Source: Gnetum montanum | Taxonomy: Eukaryota > Streptophyta > Gnetopsida > Gnetales > Gnetaceae | DNA: 64,000 nucleotides | Reading direction: 5' to 3' | Assembly (NCBI GenBank): GCA_015680685.1 | Contig: MNCI01037513.1 | Coordinates: 196,326-260,325 of the forward strand | Part shown: positions 20,945 through 32,171 of the stretch, one piece after another | Numbering within the stretch: position 1 is the first letter of the stretch | How the letters are laid out: each line of letters opens with the position of its first letter | Notes under the pieces: model-generated | The model's input: the letters and a program-made list of their open reading frames with translations, nothing else | Databases searched by the model: none | Told to the model about the DNA's origin: nothing | Translations under genes and position numbers: made by a program

Positions 20945-23900
20945 TCAGCATAGGTGGCCATCTCCCCCATGACTAAATTGAAAGGGAGAGATCCAAAATA
21001 GTGAGCGTTTGTTTGAATTTCTTAAAAGTGCCCAACTTCTTCCACATGATGTTTTCAAGCTAAGGGTTGGAAGTTGGCAACACTCATATTCTAATGTATC
21101 TATGGTTTCATTGTGGATGCAAGTTGTGCCCCTAGTTTGTTCCATGCATGTTGGTGGGTTGCTCTCTTGATTAGCTATCAACCACTAGGTGTTCTCTTAT
21201 TGTGTGGTTGCTACATACAGGCGCCTTTGTATCTGAGTTTCTTGGGCACACCAGTTGCATACAGGAGATGCTAAGCATTCCTCCATGTCATTACCCTCTA
21301 AGGCACTATATGTGATGCATGGAACTTTCTTCTTCTCAATCTTTTCATAAATATTTTCCTTAGATATTTCCAAGTAAAGATTGCGAATTCCTAGGCATGC
21401 ATTTATGGTACTTAGCCATGCCCTCCCCATTATAATTGGGAAGTCCCCTTTGTTACTGTTGACTTCTATCACTGAGAAATTACCTGGGTATGACCAACCA
21501 CACAAAGTGGTAATTATGTCCTCCACCAATCCCAAGGGAATAGTGATGGACTTGTCAGCCAACTCTAGTTGAATATTGCTCTTCTTGAGTGGTGGCAGGT
21601 TCCAGGCATTATAATTTCTCGTGAGATTAAGTTGACTCCAGAACCTGAGTCAAGAAGAGCCTTATGAGGTTCATTCCTAGCGACTTGGAGATAAATTAGG
21701 GGGCTTCTAGGATTAGAGAATTTCTTGGGAAGGTGGCCCACCTTGATTTAGTCAGTAACGGTATCTGTTAACATAACCGTGTGTGTTGAGCTTTGTTGTT
21801 GGTTTGAAGGGAGCTCTGGAGCCTTATTTGTTGGAGGAGCATGCACAGACTCAACCACTTGTGGTTGTGAGAGCTTGTTTGGGCTTTTGGTTCTGAAGAA
21901 AGGTCTTCTCTTCATGCGGTTGTCAGAACCAATAGCGGGTTGAAGGTTTATAGCTCTCGTAGCATTATGTTGCTGCGGTTGAGTGGGGAGTATCCCTTGC
22001 ATCTTTGGAGCAGGTGGTAGTGGAACTATTGGCGTAAAAGATGCAGATGGATTCAAAGGATGGTATGCATGTGGTGTGTCTCCCAGAGAAGAAGGAGTCC
22101 TAAAATACTTCCAAACTTGGTAGTCACGTTGTGGGGTTGTGTGACCCATAGGTTCACTTGGAGAAACTGGCTGCTACACGTAATAGCCATACGGGTCTAG
22201 TTGCCGGTAAGGGTATTGTTGCCTAGGCGATGGCATCCCCCATGAATGTGGGTGTTGCCACTGCTGGTGTTTCCCGATACGTTGTGGAAGAGTTCCACTT
22301 GGATAATATGTTAACGGTTGGTGGAACTGCCTCGAGTTACCTTGGGGATAAGGTAACCTTTGGGGTGCTTGCCATTTGTTAAGTCTTGGGTTGAGTTCAT
22401 ACATCCCGAACTCTTGCAAATGTGAGATTATTGGGCCACATCCCTTAGGATGGTCATATTGGCAGATCTCACATCCACTATCATTTTTCATGTCATAATC
22501 CACAACCTCATCTACAATAGTCATTTTTCCCTTACCCTTGTTACGTGTATGGTCTAAATCTCTCCTCTTTTTCTTATCATGGTCACTACTTCACTCCTCC
22601 TTAGACTCCTCTACGATTTTTAGGACAGTTTCAATTTTACTATCTAAGGAGCTTCATATTTGATCTACCTTAGTTGACACTTCCATTGTTAATTTCCGAA
22701 GTGGCAAGGTTTTTCTATTCACCAACTCTTCGAGTGGTGACTCATCCTCTTCCTCACAGAATCTTACTCCCCTCTTCCAGAGGGAAGGATCGCAGTTATA
22801 CTCTTCCGCACTTTCTCTTTTCCGTAGCTCACCTTCTTACTTAGCTACTTGCTCCAACAATCTATGAACTTCGTGGGACCTAAGTTCAGATAATTTCCCT
22901 TGGGCATATGTCCCAAGGGTTCTCCTGATTTCATGTCTTAGCCCATCTACGAGGTGGCAGAGTTGATCCCGTTTTGCGTAACCATGGCCCGGGCAACAAT
23001 GTAGCAATGCATAATATCAGCCTATGGTAGCATCCCAGGGTTCATGATTACCCTACTTCCATCCTTGGATCTGTTTACGCAAGTTGGACACTCTGGAGTA
23101 CGTTTGGTATTTATCGTTAAACAATTCTAACATTGTACTCCACCTCCTAACGGTTTCCGTCTCTAAAGACCGATACCAACTTTTCACTTCTTTTATGAGT
23201 GTCCTAGGGAACAACTTTAACTTCTACCACTTGTTTTCAATATTCTACAAGGCATAGGCATTGTGGAATGCCTATAATTGATTCTGCAGATCAGCATTGT
23301 ATCCCCCCTCAAACTGTGGGATATGAGTCATGTCTAGTCTCTTGATCCAACTATCTTTCTGGTGCCTTGTAGGTATTCTCACAGCCTCCGTAATGTCTAA
23401 CATATCTGGGTTGCTAGTAGGGGTTCATCATGATCATCTCTCTCATGACGTCTATGATGCCTATGTGGTTCCCTACTTTTCCTTCTTTCATGCCTTGACT
23501 CTCTAGAATGCCCTCGTTTTCACTCTTGACTCTCTCGTCAAGGGTTCTCATTTTTCTTATCCTTACCCTCATCCTCATGGTTGTGCTCTTTGTGACTACA
23601 TCTTGATGTGGAAGGAGAGGGTGAATGATGTGATGAAGGGGAAGAAGAAAGGGAACCATCACCATGACGATGTTTCTTACCTTCTGTTCGATGACTATGG
23701 TCCCAATCGTGATGATGATAAAATTTCCCATCTTTTTCATGTGTTTGTGTTCCCTCATAGAACACTTGGTGTTCATGGGAATCAGAACTAGGGTTTTGAA
23801 TCGTAGAGTGTAGGTTTTGATACCCTACCTCCTCACCATCATTAGAAGGGGAAACATCATTTTTTGGAGAACCTATTGAGATAAGTTCACCACCCTTAAC

Positions 23901-24320
23901 TTCTCTTATGATAGTCGAAGCGTTGCAGGGTCCTTTGCCCTTCAACAATGTGTGATAACTCTTCTTCTGTGAGTTCCTTAGATGTTGCACCACTGTGGGA
24001 TGGTAATCCCTTATGTCATAATCTTCTACAACGTATTCAGTGTATAATTCTATCATGCCTATTTGTGCAAGAGCACGAAGGAGCATGTTAGGGACTACCC
24101 AATCTGGCGGTAACACTATGTTACCTTGCAGGTCTCTCCAGCGCAGTTATTCATCCTTATGGAGAATAAAAGTAAAATTGGGTATATACTCATCATGATG
24201 AGTATATACCACCCGATACTGTTGAGGAACTGGTGATTCTTGGTTACGTGTGTTAGACCGCCGACTATCTCTTGTGTGATCCCTAGGTGGTGAAGTGCTT
24301 TTATGAGAAGAAGAAGACAT
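20945..24320 (-). pseudogene. gag-protease polyprotein of element D, broken
   Basis: ATG at 24320 (MSSSSHKST). N-terminal part to about 23540 in one frame, including DVSPSNDGEEVGY and the linker SPSSHHSPSPSTSRCSHKEH; gag core near 23300-23130; zinc-knuckle CEICQYDHPKGCGP near 22465 with one of the last Cys pair lost; QPDPYGYYV-like segment at 22200; protease LLDSGSGVNLIS at about 21640 followed by a one-base frameshift and then LADKSITIPLGLVEDIITT (one frame, 21562-21197). The polyprotein tail LEYECCQLPTLSLKTS... ends HGGDGHLC at 20945. Several frameshifts and stops. Confidence 0.85.
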
Positions 24321-24444
24321 TGTTATCTTGTCGATGTGCTATTGACCGTTGTTTAAATTTTTTTCTAATTAACCCTAAGGGTTCGTTTAAGCTTCCCAAT
24401 GATGTGGATGATTTCCTATGTTTTACTTAGCGCACAAACAACTT

Positions 24445-24465
24445 AGTCCACAACAACGATGCCAA
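24445..24465 (-). other. Primer-binding site of element D, decayed
   Basis: Minus strand TTGGCATCGTTGTTGTGGACT; three or more C-to-T type changes from the tRNA-Asp complement seen in B. Confidence 0.75.
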
Positions 24466-25314
24466 TGATGAGTGGCGAGGTACCCCTGCACTCAACCATA
24501 TGAATATGAGCATTACACGTGCGATACGGTTGAACTCCGCAGATTAAGTGCCTACACACCTTATGGAACACTTAAGGTTAATCATTCATTGTCTTCCCAG
24601 ACTTACTTGTATTTTTCACGATTGTATGGTTAAGTAAGTCTAAGGTATGTGATTTTTATATCTTTTATGTTTTTATCGCCTATGCTAATGAGGGAAAGGG
24701 TGAAGAGACTAAGTAACTAACTTTGAATAACTAAGTTCTAATGCCTAGCATCAGTATCCGTTCCCACTTGCTATTCACACCCTAAACCAATGCAACCTTC
24801 TGGGATTACCAAACGCTATTGGTTACTAGGATTACCAAGCGTAACGCACGTGCTCGAAGCGGTTGTACTGAATGCACTTAACTAGGAGTGTTGAGGGTTG
24901 AGAGAGATTAATTAACTAATAAAGCATTTAAACAATTAACAATAATTAAATTCCTAATTAGCTTAGTCCATGCACTACAAATTTTATCCAAAAGTTTGTC
25001 TTTATTTCCGTACACAAACTTGTGCTCAGGTACAATATTTTCTCGAATAAAGATCCGTTCACTTTGGGACTCCTACTGCAGACACATGGAAATTACTCTA
25101 ACTCTGGAATGGAAAAACTGTAAGAGTTTGGCTAAGGTCTAGATTTAGATGGAAAAACAAGGGAGAGCCGCCTCTTATTTATAGATTTGGCAGCGCGCTG
25201 CGATATCGCAGGAAAAGACGCAATATCGCGTACGATACATCACGTACACGATATCGCAGCAGATGCGATATCACGTACGTGATATCACGACCTATGCAAT
25301 ATCATGTCTCATCA
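24466..25314 (-). repeat. 5' LTR of element D
   Basis: 849 bp from TGATGAGTGGCGAGG to TGTCTCATCA. The array of GATATCGC / CGTACG palindromes occupies 25200-25300 and the TATA box (CTTATTTATAG reversed) about 25172. R/U5 blocks match the 3' LTR closely. Confidence 0.92.
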
Positions 25315-25617
25315 CTTATGTTAGGGTAGTTGATTATTAATTAGCAATTAGATTAGTTGAATTGATTATAAATTGAGTTTCAACCTATTGTTAGTTGTAG
25401 AATAATAAAATATAAAATAATAAAAATCATATGCCTCACTCTAGACTAAACCATACATGACAAAGCTACCACTAGTCCAAGTGGGAAGATAGCGAACTAC
25501 AATCAAGGCATAGTGGTCTAGATGCCACAACCAGTCCCATCCACAGAATTCAACCAAATCGTGTGTGAATGCTTGTGAGTCGTATGGCTAGGCGTAGGGG
25601 TACCTCACCACTCATCA
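25315..25617 (+). repeat. 3' LTR of element C, right part
   Basis: Resumes CTTATGTTAGGGTAGTTG after D, matching 13003-13265 of the 5' LTR, and adds the true LTR end GTAGGGGTACCTCACC / ACTCATCA. AGTTT follows at 25618-25622. Confidence 0.9.
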
Positions 25618-25622
25618 AGTTT

Positions 25623-26985
25623 CTATGAGGAGATTGAATATGAAAAATCTACGATTCATACTAGCCTAAATGATTAAGCTAGATGAAAATTATTTTTTAG
25701 CATCATAAAAAACTCAAGTTATTTACTTAAGAAGTAATTGAACCAAGGTCTGTATGGTATTAGAAAGATAGAGACATACACTAAATTGTAACTAAGACTT
25801 TCTACCAAGTATAAAAATGTGAATGAATGGATCCCTACTTTTTCATCATGTGAATCCTTGTGGATACAACATAGTTCTTCTACATAGATGCCTTTTTGAC
25901 CTTTAACTATGTCATGAAGTGGAAGGTTAATGATTACTACTTTGAAATGTTACTTATGGTTGTAATGCTGCAGCCTCTTAGAACATCACTAATAAAATAG
26001 TTGACCTAGAACTTAGTGACATAATAGTAAAGGGAAGACATTTTTGAATTACATCCATGTACTTTATTCATAGTTGATAGCTTATATTATTTTTGAGTAG
26101 TGGTATGATCATGAATATCTTGCATCATACATCACAAATGAGGGGTTAGGTGCAAATCTTGGAGGGATTAGAGAAACCTAGACTGCTACGATGATCTAGT
26201 ATGTATGGAACATCCTCGAGCTATTCTAAGGTTGATGTCTCTATGTTGGCCTTAATTGGTTACTAATATAGAGGCTCTAAACATAAAAGAGAACTCTATG
26301 GGTTGCACCATGGATTTGCTCATATAAAAGGAACTAATGATTAGATGAGCACAGTTAGACCTTTATGGCATATTCCATCATGGAGTAGTATGAAAACGTT
26401 GGTTTTATGTGCATTACAACAAATTTGGTGCTCATGATTGGACATGCCAAAACAAATATGAGTGGCTACTATTAACAATGATGGAGTGGGTGTTATTGTA
26501 GTAACAATGGACCATCATGGCCACTTGCACCACTCATTTCACTTTCTACCTCTTCGTGCTTTCTACATTTGAAAACTAGTACTTTATATCCTTGGGTTGT
26601 TAGTTGTCTGCACTTTCATACTGGAAATGCATGTGAGCTCCTTGTAGCTTATGTTTGAGGTTCTCTTTTCATCTTCTATAGTAATTGCCGGTCAACCTTG
26701 CTTCCGCCACTTTGTTTCTGCTACCATTTTTAGATGTTTTACTATTGCTCTACACTTTGGTTATTGCAGTCACCTTGTTTTTAGCTTTTGCTATTTTGTA
26801 CTCATGGTAGCCTATGCCAACTGTATTCTTGGATGCAATTGCACTTCACCTTCTAGCTACCACCATGCTATAGTTCCATCTTTTGTTGTTGCTCTCTATA
26901 ACTTAGCATTGTAGCCTTATTAATTTGCATCCTTTTTTGCCTTTAGTATGTGCAATTTACAACATGACTGTCTTGCTTGTTGCAT
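25623..26985. other. No gene recognised
   Basis: Sequence between element C and a LINE fragment. It should be the continuation of the copia 3' flank that C entered. Open frames such as 26651-26914 have no recognisable content. Confidence 0.35.
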
Positions 26986-26993
26986 AACTAATC

Positions 26994-27250
26994 CTACATT
27001 TTATCAATAAAGATACCAAAGATAGTTGGAGAAAATGGATAACCTTGCTTAACTCCAATTTTTCATTTCACTCAAGGCTAGATATAGCTATAAAAAATAA
27101 AATTGAGACATGGTGATCAAAATGGAGATAGGCTAGTGGTATTCTATGCAATAAAATAATACCAATAAACTAAAGGAAACCATCTATCTTCCATGGTATT
27201 AAATGTTGGACAATACAAAAGAGCCATGAATAATGTATTAATGTGGTAAA
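26994..27250 (-). pseudogene. LINE reverse transcriptase fragment
   Basis: Non-LTR reverse transcriptase. On the minus strand 27057-26996 reads GVKQGYPFSPTIFGIFIDKM, the well-known LINE motif 'GVKQGCPLSPTLFGLYIDKL'. Upstream (to about 27250) are broken frames without clear landmarks. The catalytic ADD box is not found. A short, dead fragment. Confidence 0.65.
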
Positions 27251-28859
27251 AATTCAAATTATTGGATGGTGAATGTTACAAGAAGAGATAAATTGTACAA
27301 TATAAATATTATAGAAATACTTGGAGTAGCTATAATTTTAAATAAGTTACATAAATAGTGGCAAAGAAGATTAGACAAAGAGCTTATTAAAAAGGGTACT
27401 ACATTACCATTCTAGGAAAGCCACCAAAAATAAGACCATAAAAATATGGGTAGTAATGATTGAATATAATTTGAAAAAATTACAAATAAACAAAGATCTA
27501 GCTCTTTGTAGAGGCAAATGGGGAAAAAACTCATGTAGTCCACCATATTTCATTAGGACAAAGCTAGGATGATGATGAAACATTAATGACATCATTTGGG
27601 AATCATCAACTTCATTAAGTTCATTTATCACATTAATGATCACAATTTTTTTTTATTCATCAAAATCTTCATTCTACAAAGAGAAGAATGGCCTACTACC
27701 TATAGAAATGGGCAGGGACCATTGTCCATCAATTGGGACTAAGTTTGTTTTGGCCAATACAATAATAAAATGAATTTTTCATGGGTATTTGTGACCATTT
27801 TCATGTTCATCTGTCCATCAAATAATTTAATTTAATTTTTGATTAAAGGATGAATTTTGGACTTCCACCCATTATTTTTCATAATTTTTCTAACCAAAAA
27901 AATATATAGGCAAATAATTATTAGATTTGGAAAAACCTTATAAATTAATAGGTTTGTAAAGCCACTATTCATGCATCCTTTCTTAATATGAAGAATGTTT
28001 CTGACAACTTTATAAAGACTATGACAACGCAAAAATAAGTTTTTTGTAGAAAGTAGCTTCAATCAGAAAAAATGTGAACTTTACTAAAGTTGGAAAGTAG
28101 TGCAAAAAGTGTAACTCTTGTTCTTGAAGAATGATTAGATTTTTCTTCAAGGGGGAGAAATGTTAAAATGAAGCCATATCATTGTACACGTTGATTCCTT
28201 TTTTGGAAAAAAGGTGTATTGTGACTTGAAATATTTAACAATACTTGTTATAATGTTAACTTTATAATATAAAGGGGAATCCACAAGGTCCTAGATTTAT
28301 TTGAAAAAAGTAATTTGGGAGAGTTCTATAGGTCAAAGAAACCCTTATTAGGGTCTATAAAAGAAAATTGGATGTATGTGGTTTATGTGCATATTAAGGC
28401 TTGGATGCCCTAAAGCTTAATTTGCTTTGAGTTGCTTTAATAGAAGGGCTCTATATCCCTTCCCATATTTTTTTCCGTTGAGGTTTTTGACATAAATCTT
28501 GTCATGTTGTTTCTTATTTTTGTTTTTTTCTTTTTCTATTTTTTACTTTTGGGATTTTATTTTAGGGATTTCTTTACAAGGAACTTTTACTTATTCCCTA
28601 AGACAATTCACCCATAGGCAACTATTTTCATAAAGGGCGTTATTTTTTAATAACATTCTTCCTCTTTAGCCTTCCCATTCAAAATGTATATAGGATATAG
28701 GTGGAGTAACATTCTTTCTTTCTTTTTTTTTGAAAGGTCAAGATTAAAGCGCATTTTAGTATCCTTAATTAAGCAATTCATAACCTTTACAACGTCAAAT
28801 ATCTTGTACATCTGTATTTTCAATAAAATTAGTAAGGAACAAAAAGGGCCAAGGATCAT
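27251..28859. other. No gene recognised, AT-rich
   Basis: AT-rich, stop-rich DNA between two minus-strand LINE fragments. It may be further LINE DNA too decayed to read. Confidence 0.3.
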
Positions 28860-29500
28860 GAGTTGCTTTTAAATATTGAGATTTTATTGCTTAAATAGAA
28901 TGTTAAGAATTGATGCATTGCTTCAACTTCCAATGCAACAACTTAGCTTGTAAATGTTTTTCCCATGATTTTTTATCAAGCCCTCAATCCCACACCACAT
29001 ATCCATAAAGCACTATAGTTTAGATAATTGTTTTAAAAAAATATTTTTGAATTGTTGAAGTTGAAATAATGTGATTGTTACATTTCTTTCTCATTTTATA
29101 GAAGGTATTCTATCCATTTGCAACTTGCTATGATATGCAATTTTTTTACTCATAATTTTGAAAGCATTCTACTCCCAAATATTTTTAAATATTCACAATC
29201 TCAAGCCTTTATTATTTAGTTGTAAAGTGTAATCTCTCTTATTAATTTCACAAATTCAATATCTAAGAGAAACTAGATGATCTAGTATAGAATGTTTTTT
29301 TTTTTCTAATTCCTAGTTGTGAAGCAACACAAATTATTTTCTTCTATTGTAGATCTCAATTTTTTATCCAAAATAATACCTAACAATTTTGCAAACAAGC
29401 TACTGATTATGATGAATTTGTAATTATTTAAGTTTGATTTATTTCCTTTTTGAGAAAAGAATAATAGCTCTACTAATCATCCACTATATAGTTAAAGCAT
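28860..29500 (-). pseudogene. LINE reverse transcriptase remnant with internal deletion
   Basis: Minus strand, two recognisable parts. At about 29470-29230: NNYKFIIISSLFAKLLGIIL, then KKHSILDHLVSLRY, equal to the LINE palm start 'NYRTIMLSPLFAKLYG...HSTIDHLVTLR'. At about 29210-28890: IWKYLGVECF, then TIVLYGYVVWD and GLDKKSWEKHLQAKLLHWK, equal to the post-palm 'FKYLGV...LLYG.EVWG'. The catalytic middle between them is missing. Stops throughout. Possibly from the same LINE as 26994-27250, but the motif order would require a rearrangement. Confidence 0.6.
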
Positions 29501-30489
29501 TTTGAAGTTCTTCATTAGACATTTTCCAAGTCTCTCTCGACACTACCTCTCCACCACATTTTAATAATTTAGCATATAATTCTAGAGACTAAACTAATAA
29601 TAACCATTGTTTAGTTATATGATTGGATATCGTGTTGCTTTGAAAATCAAATTTAATTTAAAATAATATCCTTAATGATTTCAAGGGGTTACTTAAAGGA
29701 TTTCATAGAATTACTTGAAGGATGCCTCAATTTTTTCCATGAGTTAAAATTCATTTTTGTATTGTATTATTTAAGTTGATTCTAAAATATCATGAGATCT
29801 ATTGTAATTTTTTACTTTAAAGAATGATATTAAAATGTATAGGTTCCACACATTTATGTTCTAGTTAAGTTATATAAATTGTATGTTGGCTACATGTCAA
29901 AAGGTACATATAGTTAGGTGAAGTTATTTTGCTAGTAGATCTGATTTTTACTTCTTTGTTTTTTCTTTAGCATATTTGATCTCTCTAAAATTCTCTTACG
30001 AGGAATTCTAAATTACCTCCAATTTTTGTAACTAATGCCAAAATTTATGCTTCTTCTATTAATGCGAAAATTTTTATTGATTTTAAGAATGTAGATTTAC
30101 AAATTGATGAGAAAATGCTAATGTAACTAAGATACTTTATTTTATTCTCCTTAATAATGTATACAAGTCATTGGTTGCTTATCTTACATAATGATATGTA
30201 TTTATTCAAATTTTGGGTTACCTATCTCATAATTGAAGTTTCACTTTGCTTTACATAATGTGATATTCAAGTCATTTAGGCCAACTATTATTATTTTTCT
30301 ACTTATTAAGCTAAGTAATTCTTTAATAGTGCAAGATACCCTTATTATAGGGTCTTACATATGTAAGTATGCAATGTTGATCATTGGTAAGTGAACTCTA
30401 GATTTTGATATCTAATCTAAAGAATATTATAAAGTTCTATGTTTTGTTGAGTTATTTAATCTTTTGTTGATTTTTTAGAAAGTTAAGCA
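29501..30489. other. No gene recognised, AT-rich
   Basis: AT-rich DNA without a supported frame. It probably includes upstream parts of the LINE ORF1 remnant that follows. Confidence 0.3.
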
Positions 30490-31216
30490 GGAAATTATTA
30501 GTCTTCTTGATCCCATTAAGCTTATGGAATCTATTTCCACACCATTTGATTTTCATTAACATTTTTTTGCTAAAGATAATAGTCTTAACCATAAAAAGGA
30601 ATTTATTTTACAAGTAAGTCAAAAGACTTATATTCAACCAATTATATATTATATGCTTCCTAATTCTTACAATTTTTGTCATTACAAGGGACATTTATTT
30701 AATGTTTGTTCTTTTCTACTCAACAAAAAAAGATATTAATGAAATGAAAAAATGTGTTGAAACTAAGCATGAAAATAAAACAATTCAAAGCTAGAACAAC
30801 AAAACATCGAGTTAAATGTTAATGACAAAAATTATCAAATGACAATAAAGAAACTATAGAAGATAAAAGCTTCTTTGAATACTTTTGCTTTAGGAACTAT
30901 TGATTAGTTCGAATATACAACTTCTAAAGAAAATTTTTCCTTATATAAAAGGATTACTATCTGTCCAATAGTTAAGTCTTATGTTGACAAGAAGGTTGTA
31001 GCAAATTTCAAAAAGTCTTTTTGTAAGCTTAATTGTGATGGGTAATATTTGTCAACATATGCTTTTGTACCTTCCTCGCCTACAAAAGTTGATATTTCAC
31101 CAAAGCTTTGTATTACTACATTAAATCCTTTGGCTATTTTAAGCTCAAGCATGGATATGGAAAATGATCATTCTCCCTACTTAAAATTAAATTTTTTATT
31201 TTTCAAAGAATCTATT
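30490..31216 (+). pseudogene. LINE ORF1-like (DUF4283-type) remnant with zinc knuckle
   Basis: Plus-strand frames read KKEFILQVSQKTYIQPIIYY, then YNFCHYKGHLFNVC at about 30670-30710. In plant L1 ORF1 proteins (DUF4283 plus CCHC knuckle) the same arrangement 'QPIIYE.LP.FC..CKYKGH....C' binds RNA; here the first Cys is lost. Downstream are Ser/Pro-rich broken frames. The frame is interrupted by element E at 31216 and can be read on for a few codons after 38212 (KESI-EMIYT). Confidence 0.5.
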
Positions 31217-32044
31217 TGATGGGACGTGATATCACATCCCCCGTGATATCGCATACGCTATATTGTGTCTTCCCCTGCGATATCGCGTACGCAATATCGC
31301 AGCGTGCCACCAAATCTATAAATAAGAGGTGGCTCTCCCTTGTTTCTCCATCTAGATCTAGACCTTAGCCAAACTCTTGCAGTTTTTCCATTCCAGAGTT
31401 AGAGTAATTTCCATGTGCCCGCAATAGGAGTCCCAAAGTGAACGGATCTTTATTTGAGAAAATATTGTACCTGAACACAACTTTGTGTACAGAAATAAAG
31501 ACGAACTTTTTGGATAAACCTTGCAGTGCATGGACTAAGCTAATTAGGACTTTAACTATTGTTATTTATTGGTCATCGTTTAATTTCTTTATTAGTTAAT
31601 TAAATCTCTCTCAATCCTTAACTCCTAGTTAAGTGCATTCAGTACAACCACTTCGAGCACGTGCGTTACACTTGGTAATCCCAGCAACGAATAGGGTTTG
31701 GTAATCCCAGAAGGTTGCATTGGTTCAGGGTGTGAACAGTAAGTGGGAATGGATACTGATGCTAGGCATCAGAACTTATTTAGTTAAAGTTAGTTACTTA
31801 GTCTCTTCACCCTTTCCTCTCCTAACATAAGCGATAAAACATAAAAGATATAAAAATCACATACCTCAAACTTACTTAACCATACGACCGTGACAAATAC
31901 AAGTAAGTCTAGGAAGACAGCTAATGATTAACCTTAAGTGTTCCATAAGGCATGTAGGCACTTAGTCTGCGGAGTTCCACCAGATTGCATGTGAAAATGC
32001 TCATATTCGTATGGTTGAGTGTAGGGGTACCTCGCCACTCATCA
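31217..32044 (+). repeat. 5' LTR of element E
   Basis: 828 bp. Starts TGATGGGACGTGATATCACA; palindromic array to 31305; TATA box TATAAATAAG at 31317, only 100 bp into the LTR, so U3 is very short. AATAAAG polyadenylation signal at 31494. Two GGTAATCCCAG blocks near 31676 and 31702. Ends CTCGCCACTCATCA. Confidence 0.93.
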
Positions 32045-32065
32045 TTGGCGTCGTTTCCAGGGACT
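32045..32065 (+). other. Primer-binding site of element E
   Basis: TTGGCGTCGTTTCCAGGGAC, tRNA-Asp type, two changes from the copy in B. Confidence 0.82.
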
Positions 32066-32171
32066 AAGTTGTTTGTGTGCTAAGTAAAACATAGGAAATT
32101 TTAAACGAACCCTAAGGGTTAATCAAAAGAAATTTTAAATAATAGTCTATAGCACACCGACAAGATAAACC

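Larger units (their letters stand above)
18272..25314 (-). mobile_element. Element D: gag-protease-only Athila-like LTR element
   Basis: Minus-strand element flanked by a perfect target duplication CTTAT (18267-18271 and 25315-25319), inside the 3' LTR of C. Order: 3' LTR, polypurine tract, 1.8-kb non-coding 3' domain, gag-protease, primer site, 5' LTR. It has no reverse transcriptase or integrase. Being inside C, it is younger than C. Confidence 0.93.
12411..25617 (+). mobile_element. Element C: gag-only LTR element, split by element D
   Basis: Plus-strand element with LTRs starting TGATGAATCATCA and ending ACCTCACCACTCATCA. AGTTT occurs on both sides (12406-12410 and 25618-25622), a perfect 5-bp target duplication that proves the far-apart ends belong together. 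Its 3' LTR was later hit by element D (18272-25314). Without D the element is about 6.2 kb. It has gag but no protease, reverse transcriptase or integrase. Its LTR differs strongly from the A/B/D/E/H type in U3 but shares the LTR ends, R/U5 blocks and polypurine region. Confidence 0.9.

Noticed and set aside
26651-26914. 87-residue Cys/Phe-rich frame with signal-peptide look
   Set aside because: Hydrophobic by base composition, no promoter or family features and no support from a second copy.
28684-28872. Plus-strand frame starting MYIGYRWSN
   Set aside because: AT-rich run with poly-Phe from a T tract; no family match and overlaps LINE-like DNA of the other strand.
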